DNA from: Selaginella moellendorffii
Taxonomy: Eukaryota > Streptophyta > Lycopodiopsida > Selaginellales > Selaginellaceae
Direction: 5' to 3'
Assembly: GCF_000143415.4 (NCBI RefSeq)
Contig: NW_003314325.1
Coordinates: forward strand, 742,978 to 806,977
Length of the DNA: 64,000 bases
A program made the translations under genes and the position numbers. Numbering within the stretch: position 1 is the first letter of the stretch; every line of letters starts with the position of its first letter. Below, piece by piece: positions 20,330-30,127 of this stretch. The notes beneath the pieces are model-generated. The model had not been told where the DNA came from. It ran no database searches and saw only the letters and a list, made by a program, of their open reading frames with translations.

Positions 20330-21237
20330 ATGGGCAATCCGGTGGGGCTTCCTCTACTGCTGGCGATCACTAGCGTCATCGCGACGGCATTTAAGTGGCA
20401 TTCCGCGCCTCACAAGGTGCCATTCTGGTGGAATCTGCAGGGTAAAATCCATAGATTTCTATCGGCATTGTCTGATATCTAGATCTTCTAGGGCATCCCG
20501 TGGCCTGGGTGCCGCGATGGATCGGTCTCTTCGCGCTCCCGGTGCTCCAGTTCCTGATTCCATATGTCATCTATCAATTCGCCGCGCGCGATAGGGATCT
20601 GGAGCGACAGGGGTGAGTGATTTCTCCCAATTCTTCCAGATCTAGCACGGGAAATCTGATCGTCTGGGTGGATTTCCAGCGGAGAGTCAAAGCACGCGGC
20701 AGCACACGTGATATCCGTGCCGGCATTGTTCCTGTTCTTCGTTCACATTTTCGTGATCTTAGATGCGGCAACGAGTCCCAGCCATGACTTTCATCCTCGT
20801 CTCTTCGTTGCGAGCATAGCCTTGTGGCTACTCTTCTGGTTTGGATATAACATCCAGGTACCATCGAATTTTCATGCCTTGATCTTTCATGGTTTCATGC
20901 GATTTCTTCTTTGATTCTTCCAGTATGTGGAGTTTAATTCCACCATTGGCATTCTAACCCCATGGACAGTATCAAATTCTACTGTCTGGAAGCAAACCCA
21001 GAATCATGCAAGTACGTGACATTCTTTTGGTTCCTTTGGTTTTTTTTTAACAAAACTTTGTGTGTAGGTGTGATTCTTATGTTGTTTGGAATCATATTAC
21101 TCATTATTTCGCTGGTGTGCCCCTTGGGAACTGGATTTTTAGTGACAACTCTAGTGCTTATATTTGCTCCTTTCTTTTATTTCCTGATTTATTCTTATTG
21201 TATCTTATCAAACAGTGGCGAACGATTACTACCTTGA
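20330..21237 (+). CDS. SdpI-family (DUF1648 + SdpI) multi-pass membrane protein
   Basis: Five exons join cleanly at GT-AG introns into about 205 residues: MGNPVGLPLLLAITSVIATA, HSAPHKVPFWWNLQGHPVAW, GLFALPVLQFLIPYVIYQFA, ARDRDLERQGGESKHAAAH, VISVPALFLFFVHIFVILDA, RLFVASIALWLLFWFGYNIQ, STIGILTPWTVSNSTVWKQT, QNHASGVILMLFGIILLIIS, then a last hydrophobic segment and a short tail (SNSGERLLP). The N-terminal P-x-K-V-P-x-W-W-N-x-x-G pattern fits DUF1648. IGILTPWT...VWKQTQNHAS fits the SdpI core, where bacterial members have IG(L/I)RTPWTL...VWxxTxxxA. About six membrane helices are expected. SdpI in Bacillus is an immunity and signalling membrane protein; the role in a plant is unknown. The last exon is much more AT-rich than the first two. 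Family assignment comes from motif recall, not a search. Confidence 0.72.
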
Positions 21238-22562
21238 ATAATGCAATATATAAGTAACCATATTCTATCTTAACTAAGTAGCTCTTCTTAATGAGACATG
21301 TTTAGGTTGAAAGTTTATAAATATAAACATAAATATAAATATATATATAAATATAACTATTTTCTGCTAGTAATTATGAAAATTTTAAATATAATTTGTA
21401 AAACACAAATCAACACTAAAATAGTTTATAGGTTATAAATATGTTTATAAATTTTATAATAACAACTGTTAAATGGTTGAATATTCCAGAATGTCCAAAC
21501 ATATATCAACTGCTAACAATGGATTTGCTTAAGCAAAATAATCATTTATAAAAATAAGAAAAAATTTATTTGGCAAAAAAAAATTTACTACCAAATAATT
21601 GTGATCTAAATCACAATAATCACTCAAAGACACACCACACATCCCCAACTCTATTGTAAGATTGGATGAGAAATGTGAATGGATTCTCTAGGTTTAATCA
21701 AGCTCACTAAAGCCTTAAATTGGCTCAAAATCTAAAAGATTTGCTATTGAAATTTGTAATTCAGCATATAATGATCACTCTTCTCATCTTCCTCCTAATC
21801 ACAATTCTAGAAAACTTTGTATTTACTAGTATACATAGCTTCATATATAGATTTCATTCCTTGTTAATTTCAATAGTTTAGATTTACAATATGAGCTTGG
21901 TGGCTGATTTCCTGTATATCATAAGCCATTACTACCATTTTTGGTTTGCTTAAGCAAAACTGTAGGAAGACTGAAATGGTAGTGACTATACTTGAAATAT
22001 GCTTGAATATTCTAGGATGTTTTACAATCTAATGGTTATTATTCATTTAAATTAATCTTGTATTTATAATTTATAAACATGTTTATAATTTATAAAATTT
22101 CATAAACACTTTCTAGTATATTCTATTTTATTCTACCATCTATGCAATAAGATTGATCTTATGTTTATAATTATGAATTTCCATTTGATCAAATGGATTA
22201 ATAAATAAGAATAACACAACTATTAAGAAAATCAAAAATTGTTACATAGAAAATTATTAATCACGTAGGCTAACATGGGACAATATCAAACTAAAAATAT
22301 GAAGTATTAAGATGGTTTAATAAAACAAAACTGAACAATTAATCTAGTAATTTTGGTGTAAAATTGGAGCTACACAATGGAATTAGGCAAAGCTCTTAAT
22401 TCCTGTTTAGGAACAATCTCTTGGAAGATAACTTTGAGCAAGGAAGCTTTTTGCTTGAATCCATACCCTCATATATGTTTGAGCAGGGTTATTATAAATT
22501 CAAGAATAAATAAAGGCTATAATAAAAAGTGGAGAAAAGAAATGTAAATGCATGGAATTTAA
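21238..22562. other. AT-rich island without genes
   Basis: About 1.3 kb of strongly AT-rich sequence with no ORF of note. It has many TTTATAAA/ATTTATAA runs, two copies of a perfect 14-bp palindrome (21524-21537 and 21945-21958), a hairpin around the second copy, and a loose direct repeat (TGAATATTCCAGAATGT near 21477, TGAATATTCTAGGATGT near 22004). It separates the single-copy genes from the tandem array and could be a remnant of a small transposable element or a matrix-attachment type spacer. Confidence 0.5.
21931..21983. repeat. Nested inverted repeat with central palindrome
   Basis: The outer arms ACTACCATTT (21931-21940) and AAATGGTAGT (21974-21983) are perfect reverse complements. Inside lies the perfect palindrome TTTGCTTAAGCAAA (21945-21958), which also occurs at 21524-21537. 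Confidence 0.75.
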
Positions 22563-22661
22563 GTGTGAGTTTGTGTTCGTGCTCCTGGATCTTTATCTAT
22601 GGGAGATTTCCCCCTTTTGTTTGCTCAATCTATTCTCTTTTCTCTTGGCTCTCCAGAAATT

Positions 22662-22727
22662 ATGGCTCCTACTCGAAAGCCTGTGCTTGCATCGCTCCTC
22701 TCATGCCTGGTCATCACTGCGGCTTTT
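22662..22727 (+). pseudogene. Small membrane ORF, U0, truncated by inversion
   Basis: It begins MAPTRKPVLASLLSCLVIT and is cut after about 22 codons where the inverted block begins (22727/22728). The missing 3' part lies inverted near 23440-23585. Confidence 0.6.
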
Positions 22728-22919
22728 CTCTCCAAAATATAAATGAGTTTTCTTGTACCCGTAGATGGACTTAGGACAGTCGTCCGAGATGTAGATCGTA
22801 TAGTAGATGTGCATTTCACGTAGACGATGCTTCCATAAGTATGGATAGTGCTGTCCTTTTGGAAAGTGCTGGTTTGTCCGATCATCGCAACCGTGTCAAC
22901 ATAATCGAAAACGCACAAC

Positions 22920-23206
22920 TGGATGTATGGCCGCTGCGGCTGCCTGGAGGAAGCGCGATCGGTCTTCGATTCTACGTCGGATCCCAATCTCTTCTCTTGG
23001 AATCTCACCCTCCAGGCCTACATTCGCAACCACGACCTGGAGCAGGCGCGATCGGTCCTGGAAAGCATACCGCGGCAGGAGATTGTGTCCAGCAACGGCA
23101 CGATCTCGGCATACGCCGTGGCCGGGGACGTGCAGCGCGCCAGCTCTTCGATCGCATCCCATTCCATCACCTGGAACCCGATGATCGAGATGTACTCGCA
23201 GGGTTA
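22920..23206 (+). pseudogene. PPR fragment, U0 (inverted; keeps an ancestral segment)
   Basis: Reads MYGRCGCLEEARSVFDSTSD, NLFSWNLTLQAYIRNHDL, EQARSVLESIPRQEIVSSNG, TISAYAVAGDVQRA. These are PPR repeats with the usual LEEARSVFD and WNLTLQAY helices. The EQARSVLESIPRQEIV...YAV part (about 75 bp) is missing in all other units, where the frame breaks at that place. The fragment ends abruptly after EMYSQ. Confidence 0.8.
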
Positions 23207-23216
23207 TTCCAGCAGA

Positions 23217-23410
23217 AAACAGCGCTTCTCAAAATCTAGAAATTGTATACGCTTCCACTGCCGCGAGCGCTGCCTTCAGGGTCAATGAACGTGTCCTCCG
23301 ACTCGAAATTCACAACCAGCAAAGACTGTGACGAATCCAGCAGAGTAGACCCGGCGAGCAAGATCATCCATTTCTTGACCACTATATTTTCTCGAGTCAA
23401 GCTTAACTTC
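23217..23410 (-). pseudogene. HISN3: HISN3 fragment, U0 (inverted, first part only)
   Basis: On the minus strand this carries the GSTLLDSSQSLLVVNFESED portion; the second part (VGGGINS...) is deleted. ATGG and frame differ slightly from the other copies. Confidence 0.55.
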
Positions 23411-24115
23411 AAAGAGCAAAACATGGCCTAGAAACATGGCCTAGCCGTGTAAAGGAAGGCTAAGATCCACAGAAAAAACGTCATGGAAAACACACAGAGA
23501 GTTCTCCTATGGAGCACTGTAGTTTGCCGATGGATCGCCATGGTCGTCGCTGGTGTGGACACAGAAACTATCGAGATTTTGCAGCAACCAAACGAGTGAA
23601 AAATAGGTGGCCATAGAGACTGGAAACCTCCAAATACGCTGCGTTCTAGCTGATAGTCGTCAGCTGCTCTATACCGATGGCTTTCCAGTAAGAAACGTGT
23701 TTAACCGTGTTATATGTGCTTGCTTCAATGGAGCGTCCAACACCGCTCAAACAGGAGGCTTGGACATGCGAGTGATAGTAAGCAAGATAAGCAGGGTCTG
23801 ACCTGAGGTTCTGCTCCGCCTCCACCACATCCAGCAGCTGATGATATCTCCAGAGGATCTCAAGGTCTGTCAATCTTTCTCCTCGAGTTTTAACAAGTTT
23901 GTCCTTTTACTGAGATCTTGATTATCTCTTAAGGTTTCTAAGCAATGCACGGCGTTATTGCTTTCTACAAAGACACAACGAGAGTCCTTGTTAACACTCT
24001 TGGATTTCAAAGTTATGGAGGCACACGCTCCATACGTCTGGGTGGGATGTTTTCTCAGAAATCCTGGAGGTCTCGAGTTTTCTTGACTTTTAGGGAAGGT
24101 CAGGTATGGACGTCC

Positions 24116-24925
24116 ATGAGCAAGATGAGATAGCAGTTTCGCAATGGTTTCAAGAAGCATGAGCCGCAGGTCTTCGAGCTCATAACCTTTCCAAAGTTTG
24201 GCATTGGACAGCGTGCGTTTCTCATCCAGACTCAAGGTATGTATATGGCCGTTGTGCATTTTTTATGGTTTTTATGTTTTTGATAGAGGGAAACATACTG
24301 TGGGACTGCATCTCATTTCTAGACGATGCCACAGTGGCGATAATCAAGTCACTAGGTGGATTGAGAGCGATTGCCATTTCTCACCCGTATTACTACAGCA
24401 CAAGGCTTCCCGGTTTATACCCGCGAATGGTATTGTCTACCTTTGTTTCTCTCTTTCATTTCGATCTCTCTGTATCCATACTTTTGCAGAATGGTTTACC
24501 AGCACGAAAAGGTGAAGTTCTACTATGGGAGGGACTCACGCTTTTAGCCTTGCACAAATCCTCCACTGGTCTCATGGAGCTCAAGGAGAGGTGTTTTATT
24601 CACTGGAGATATCTTACAGGTATAAACTTCTGTCGTTTACAAACTTTGTTTTCGTTTTGTTTTCCTCACTCCATGTTTGATTTGTAGGTGGGGATAAACA
24701 ACAAAACAGTGAGCATAATGAGATCGTACCCAAAGTATATACCACTCGTCCATGTTTGATTTGTAGGTGGGGATGGACAACAAAATAGTGATGATAGTGA
24801 GATCGTATCTAAACTATGTACCACTCTTGTCAAGCCACACTAAAAGGATAGGCCAGGTGATCGAGCCATGGGATTTTGGGAGGCTCTACATTGCGTTTCA
24901 GGACAGAAAGGATGACGCTGCTTAA
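24116..24925 (+). pseudogene. MBL-fold hydrolase pseudogene, U0
   Basis: Shows FPKFGIGQRAFLIQTQ, NILWDCISFLDDATVAIIKS and AISHPYYYST. The frame meets TAG just after the first codons (about 24130), and a 26-bp net deletion after YYST (about 24400) shifts it. The duplicated final exon is present (about 24671-24830). Confidence 0.75.
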
Positions 24926-25123
24926 GCATCACAATTATTGATTGACTCTCAAGTAATGAATCAGACTGAAACTCGAGATGCTTTTCTGATTATGATTTGC
25001 CATAACATTGTTTCCAAAGTTAAATTGGACATTTGTTTTTGTGAGGGAGAAAATAACTTAGAGTGAGCAGTGTTACAGCATACACAGTGGATACATGGAG
25101 TTTCTTTTTACAAGATCTTTTGT

Positions 25124-25768
25124 CTAACCTCTAAGCTTCTCCAATGCTTGTCTTACATCTTCAACTCTTGCAATTTCCTTAAGCAGATTGTTTATCTTCT
25201 TCAATTCATCATATTTATGCCCTTTCCTGTTTTTGAATGCCCGGATGACAATTCCATTGCTGGGCTGCAAGCAAAAGGACTCTGGCTTGTCGTCCACGAT
25301 CACCGTGTGTTTGAGGTCCCGCCCTAACCTTGAAAGATTTTTCACAACCTTTCTCCCTCCCACTTCCTTGGGCGAGCATAAATCTCTGTAGAGGCGATGG
25401 GTGAAGAGATTCCCAGCTGGGTCGAGCCTATCCAATATCCTGTCCGCATAAGGCTTCACCGCTCGAGTAAAAACCACGATCTCATATATTTGACTCATCT
25501 CATTTAGAAATGTATCCACACCTGGTCGCTTTGCGACAAGGTAGCGCTGCAATGGAAGAGTCCTCCCACTGAAGAGCTTGAGGGACGCTGTGGCCTTGTG
25601 GGCATGAATTAGTGTCTCGTCCATGTCTAACACAAGCGTGGGTTTCTCCTCCAAAGCTGGCGGTAATAGTGGAGAACTGTGTGTCACCTTTACCTTTTTG
25701 TTCTTTACTTTGGTCACCATGTCGAGCGTTGCAAAACTCCAATCGCCATATTCTCTCACCCTCTTCAT
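25124..25768 (-). CDS. FCP1/SCP-type phosphatase, copy U0
   Basis: Intact 214-residue, single-exon gene. The NIF/HAD phosphatase domain fills the protein: motif I LDMDETL (D48, D50, T52), motif II VVFTRA (T101), Lys in RKVVKNLSRLG (K140/K143) and motif III VIVDDKPESF (D159, D160). Such enzymes remove phosphate from Ser/Thr, classically of the RNA polymerase II C-terminal domain; nuclear or ER-membrane regulators also belong here. The N-terminus (MKRVREYGDWSFATLDMVTK, then KVKNKKVKV) is Lys-rich with no membrane helix, which fits a nuclear protein. Copy-specific residues: V4, R69, L130 (RDLCSPKEV), N144. U0 lies farthest from the window end, next to single-copy DNA. Confidence 0.85.
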   Translation of the reverse strand: MKRVREYGDWSFATLDMVTKVKNKKVKVTHSSPLLPPALEEKPTLVLDMDETLIHAHKATASLKLFSGRTLPLQRYLVAKRPGVDTFLNEMSQIYEIVVFTRAVKPYADRILDRLDPAGNLFTHRLYRDLCSPKEVGGRKVVKNLSRLGRDLKHTVIVDDKPESFCLQPSNGIVIRAFKNRKGHKYDELKKINNLLKEIARVEDVRQALEKLRG

Positions 25769-26427
25769 CGCTCTGATAAAAAAGAAAGAAAGAACGCAAG
25801 CCCTAATTGTAAAGGATCTTTATAAATCAAATTAAATACACTTTACTAAATATACCATAATTCTGGCCGTAGAAAATTTCATGGATTTTTTCTCTCAGGC
25901 TCGCTGGTTTTGGAGGTGGGAGCGTTGTCCCGCTTAAATGGCAATCCACAGTTTGAGAGGAGTATGCGCAGTACTAGTGAACTGAACTTACTGGGAACGA
26001 ACCTTGACATAACTGAAGATTTGTTCGATTGCATATTCTGGAACGCAGAGAGAGTTCAGTAGCTTTGGTTCTGACCTCCAGCATGGATGTAAAGCGGATT
26101 TGAGTCACTGAAGGCGGAAGTTTGCTGGCTGAGAAAGAATCCAACAGCTCCAAATTTCCTTTAGCTCCAATCTAAACTCGCCTCAAGATGTTCGTCTTTC
26201 GCTGATATCTATTCTGACTTGAGCATTGAGAACGTGTGTTTCATTGTAGATCATTCCAACCATGGTGGTGAAACCATGGTTATCAACATTAAGGTGCTAC
26301 TACTGCCACTGGAGTAAAAGTTTGTGCGAGCTTTTGTGTGAGTTCGTGCTCTTGGATGTTTATCTATGGGAGATTGCCCCCTTTGTTTGCTCAATCTATT
26401 CTCTTTTCTCTTGGCTCTCCAGAAATT

Positions 26428-26682
26428 ATGGCTCCTACTCGAAAGCTTGTGCTTGCATCGCTCCTCTCATGCCTGGTCATCACTGCGGCTTTTGCTGCTG
26501 CAGTTTTGTTTAGTTCTTTCTCCAAAATCTCGATAGTTTCTGTGTCCACACCAGCGACGACCATGGCGATCCATCAGCAAACTACAGTGCTCAATAGTAT
26601 AACTCTCTGTGTGTTTTTCATGACGTTTTTTCTGTGGATCTTAGCCTTCCTTTACACGGCTAGGCCATGTTTTGTTCTTTGA
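26428..26682 (+). CDS. Small two-helix membrane ORF, U1 (open)
   Basis: 84 residues: an N-terminal signal-like helix (KLVLASLLSCLVITAAFAAA), a polar loop (KISIVSVSTPATTMAIHQQT) and a second helix (ITLCVFFMTFFLWILAFLYT), ending ARPCFVL. No family recognised. Five sister copies carry a stop at codon 14, so the ORF may not be functional; it could also be the 5' exon of something lost. Confidence 0.4.
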   Translation: MAPTRKLVLASLLSCLVITAAFAAAVLFSSFSKISIVSVSTPATTMAIHQQTTVLNSITLCVFFMTFFLWILAFLYTARPCFVL

Positions 26683-26699
26683 AGTTAAGCTTGACTCGA

Positions 26700-26974
26700 G
26701 AAAATAAAGTGGTCAAGAAATGGATGATCTTGCTCGCCGGGTCTACTCTGCTGGATTTGTCACAGTCTTCGCTGGTTGTGAATTTCGAGTCGGAGGACAC
26801 GTTCATTGACCCTGAAGGCAGCGCTCGCGGCAGTGGAAGCGTATACAATTTCTAGATTTTGAAAAGCGCTGTTTTCTGCTAGATTCCAAGTGGCTTGCAG
26901 GTTGGTGGTGGTATAAACTCGGGGAACGCGAAGTCCTATCTCGATACTGGAGCAAGTCATGTGTTGTCACCTCG
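26700..26974 (+). pseudogene. HISN3: HISN3 (HisA-type isomerase) fragment, U1
   Basis: Two blocks fit the plant BBMII isomerase of histidine biosynthesis: GSTLLDLSQSSLVVNFESED (family: GSTL-x-DL...NFES) and, after stops in the reading frame, [20 protein letters not shown], then GASHVLSPR, followed by a GTAAGT donor at 26975. Everything downstream of this (the rest of the TIM barrel) is absent. It is a captured 5' gene fragment, not a working gene. Confidence 0.65.
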
Positions 26975-27008
26975 GTAAGTGTTTTATATCAGTCTTGGAA
27001 TTTAACTC

Positions 27009-28060
27009 TTAACATTGTGTGTGTGTGAGATTAAGTTTTGCTCTGGCATTCTCTCGAGAGCGAGGAGTGCAATGCGATCGTCTGGATGGCAATGGTGCCG
27101 GATTTCGCTCACAAGGGACTCCTCTTGGAAACTCGAGTTTGGTGCCCGGAAGAGGCTCATTGCTTCTTGGAGGTGGCCAATTCCAGAGATAGGCCGAGAG
27201 GAGCACTGTGCGCGCCATCTTGCTCTTGTAAGGCATTCGATCGTAAATAAACTTTGCATTTTCAAGATGGTTTCTAGAGGTGAGCATATGGATCATTGTT
27301 GCCCAAGAGATGAGCCATCTTTAGGAAGGAATCTAGTGCCTCGTCCAAATGCCCATTCGAGGCATATGCGCCAAGCATGGAGTTCCAAGCCACCACGTGC
27401 CTCTCAAACAAACATTTAGCCTCCTCCAAGCAGCCATGAGGTGCATAGCCGTCGATCATAGCCGTAAATGCCACCTCATTAAGATCCGGGGCATCTTCAA
27501 AGAGATTCTTTGCTTGCCCCATATGCCCGGCCTGGTGATCATGGTCGTCCATGTTACTAGGGCATTCTATCAAAGAGATCTTTAGCTTCATCCAGCCGCT
27601 GGTTCTGGCAGTGGCCTTGGATCATGGCCGTCCACGGCGCGTGAGAGATGCCCGTTATGGGCCATGGCCGTGCTAGAAACGGGGGTTTGCTCCGGCATGG
27701 AGTGGAATACCGCCTCCGCCTCGCCGAGATTGCCACTCGGCGAGTACATCTCGATCATCGCGTTCCAGGTGATGGAATTCTTTGCAGGGATGCGATCGAA
27801 GAGCTGCTTGGCGCGCTGCACGTCCCCGGCCGCGGCTTCAGGTCGTGGTTGCGAATGTAGGCCTGGAGGGTGAGATTCCAAGAGAAGAGATTGGGATCCG
27901 AGGTAGAATCGAAGACCGATCGCGCTTCCTCCAGGCAGCCGCAGCGGCCATACATCTGGACGAGGAGATTTCGCAGGAAGACGCTGTTGTTGTGGTCGCT
28001 GTGAAGGATCTGGGCGATGGATCCGGCGGCCATTGTCGCAAGATGTGACGAGGGCGGCAA
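27009..28060 (-). pseudogene. PPR protein pseudogene, U1
   Basis: Minus-strand blocks in order: MPPSSHLATMAAGSIAQILH, NNSVFLRNLLVQMYGRCGCL, EEARSVFDSTSDPNLFSWNL; a frame break at NHDL; AGDVQRAKQLFDRIPAKNSI, TWNAMIEMYSPSGNLGEAEA; another break; WTAMIQGHCQNQRLDEAKDL; EQAKNLFEDAPDLNEVAFTA; MIDGYAPHGCLEEAKCLFER; VVAWNSMLGAYASNGHLDEA; HLENAKFIYDRMPYKSK. These are tandem PPR motifs of an organelle RNA-binding protein. At least three frame changes or stops make it non-coding. Confidence 0.85.
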
Positions 28061-28289
28061 GCTCTTATGCGCATCGCATCATGGCCGTTGGATGATGGGG
28101 ACGTCCGAGGTTCAAGTCCTGGCAGGTTCTAGCTTCCCGATGTTTTTCACGGCATCCCCCATCGCTCAGCTGCACTCCAAATGCCGGGCGCGCTCGTCAA
28201 CGACAGAATTAACTTCCTGGACACAAGTGGAAGAGAGCAGGCTGGTTTTCCGGGCGATGGATCAAAAGGATATCATCTCCTAATGTCTT

Positions 28290-29119
28290 GCGCAGCTTAC
28301 GTTTGGGTTGAGCGTCTCAGCGGCAGTGCAAGATCTATCCTATCCGGTAAGCTCTTATTCCGTTTGCTCTCTTCTTGTTTCTTCTTTTCCAGTTGTGAGT
28401 TTTCGATTATGTTGACACGGTTGTGATGATCGGACAAGCCAGCACTTTCCAAAAGGACAGCACTATCCATACTTATGGAAGCATCGTCTACGTGAAATGC
28501 ACATCTACTATACGATCTACATCTCGGACGACTGTCCTAAGTCCATCTACCGGTACAAGAAAACTCATTTATATTTTGGAGAGAACTAAACGAGTGAAAA
28601 AAAGGTGGCCATAGAGACTGGAACCCTCCAAATACGCTGCGTTCTAGCTGATAGTCGTCAGCTGCTCTATACCGATGGCTTTCCAGTAAGAAACGTGTTT
28701 AACCGTGTTATATGCGCTTGCTTCAATGGAGCGTTCAACACCGCTCAAACAGGAGGCTTGGACATGCGAGTGATAGTAAGCAAGATAAGCAGGGTCTGAC
28801 CTGAGGTTCTGCTCCGCCTCCACCACATCCAGCAGCTGATGATATCTCCAGAGGATCTCAAGGTCTGTCAATCTTTCTCCTCGAGTTTTAACAAGTTTGT
28901 CCTTTTACTGAAATCTTGGTTATCTCTTAAGGTTTCTAAGCAATGCACGGCGTTATTGCTTTCTACAAAGACACCACGAGAGTCCTTGTTAACACTCTTG
29001 GATTTCAAAGTTATGGAGGCACACGCTCCATACGTCTGGGTGGGATGTTTTCTCAGAAATCCTGGAGGTCTCGAGTTTTCTTGACTTTTAGTTTTAGGGA
29101 AGGTCAGGTATGGACGTCC
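28290..29119 (+). other. Unrecognised segment of the unit (U1 example)
   Basis: Holds two short plus-strand ORFs that stay open in nearly all units: 28423-28614 (63 residues, MMIGQ...TYGSIVYVKCTS) and 28605-28799 (64 residues, [20 protein letters not shown]). No family was recognised. GTAAGC...TTCCAG at about 28348-28392 looks like an intron. The homologous stretches start near 33290, 38320, 43290, 48360, 53390, 58405 and 63440. It may be another captured gene fragment. Confidence 0.4.
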
Positions 29120-29929
29120 ATGAGCAAGATGAGATTGCAGTTTCGCAATGGTTTCAAGACGCATGAGCCGCAGGTCTTCGAGATCATAACCTTTCCAAAG
29201 TTTGGCATTGGACAGCGTGCGTTTCTCATCCAGACTCAAGGTATGTATATGGCCGTTGTGCATTTTTTATGGTTTTTATGTTTTTGATAGAGGGAAACAT
29301 ACTGTGGGACTGCATCTCATTTCTAGACGATGCCACAGTGGCGATAATCAAGTCACTAGGTGGATTGAGAGCGATTGCCATTTCTCACCCGTATTACTAC
29401 AGCACAAGGCTTCCCGGTTTATACCCGCGAATGGTATTGTCTACCTTTGTTTCTCTCTTTCATTTCGATCTCTCTGTATCCATACTTTTGCAGAATGGTT
29501 TACCAGCACGAAAAGGTGAAGTTCTACTATGGGAGGGACTCACGCTTTTAGCCTTGCACAAATCCTCCACTGGTCTCATGGAGCTCAAGGAGAGGTGTTT
29601 TATTCACTGGAGATATCTTACAGGTATAAACTTCTGTCGTTTACAAACTTTGTTTTCGTTTTGTTTTCCTCACTCCATGTTTGATTTGTAGGTGGGGATA
29701 AACAACAAAACAGTGAGCATAATGAGATCGTACCCAAAGTATATACCACTCGTCCATGTTTGATTTGTAGGTGGGGATGGACAACAAAATAGTGATGATA
29801 GTGAGATCGTATCTAAACTATGTACCACTCTTGTCAAGCCACACTAAAAGGATAGGCCAGGTGATCGAGCCATGGGATTTTGGGAGGCTCTACATTGCGT
29901 TTCAGGACAGAAAGGATGACGCTGCTTAA
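29120..29929 (+). pseudogene. MBL-fold hydrolase pseudogene, U1
   Basis: Exon pieces: QFRNGFKTHEPQVFEIITFP, KFGIGQRAFLIQTQ, NILWDCISFLDDATVAIIKS, LGGLRAIAISHPYYYST, then TAG-containing duplicated exon copies GMDNKTVSIMRSYPKYIPL and GMDNKIVMIVRSYLNYVPLL, then IGQVIEPWDFGRLYIAFQ. This is the plant metallo-beta-lactamase-fold family with the SHPHYY metal-site variant. The 26-bp net deletion after YYST (about 29405), shared with U0, and a missing base near 29590 break the frame. Confidence 0.78.
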
Positions 29930-30127
29930 GCATCACAATTATTGATTGACTCTCAAGTAATGAATCAGACTGAAACTCGAGATGCTTTTCTGATTATGAT
30001 TTGCCATAACATTGTTTCCAAAGTTAAATTGGACATTTGTTTTTGTGAGGGAGAAAATAACTTAGAGTGAGCAGTGTTACAGCATACACAGTGGATACAT
30101 GGAGTTTCTTTTTACAAGATCTTTTGT

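Larger units (their letters stand above)
22728..23586 (-). other. Inverted block inside U0
   Basis: Sequence that runs forward in U1-U8 (from the middle of the small membrane ORF to the end of the unrecognised segment near 28583) is here reverse-complemented and shortened from about 2.1 kb to 0.86 kb. The left junction reads GGCTTTT|CTCTCCAAAATATAA. The right junction reads CAGCAA|CCAAACGAG. Most of the HISN3 and PPR 3' parts are lost between about 23206 and 23225. Confidence 0.85.

Noticed and set aside
22728-23586. Inversion driven by the CTCCAAAAT / ATTTTGGAG inverted repeat
   Set aside because: The junctions lie a few to some tens of bases away from this motif, so it does not define the breakpoints.
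26938-26974. DTGASHV motif as a retroviral-type aspartic protease
   Set aside because: The surrounding VGGGINS...SYLDTGASH fits HisA/HISN3 better, and no other protease or retroelement motif is nearby.
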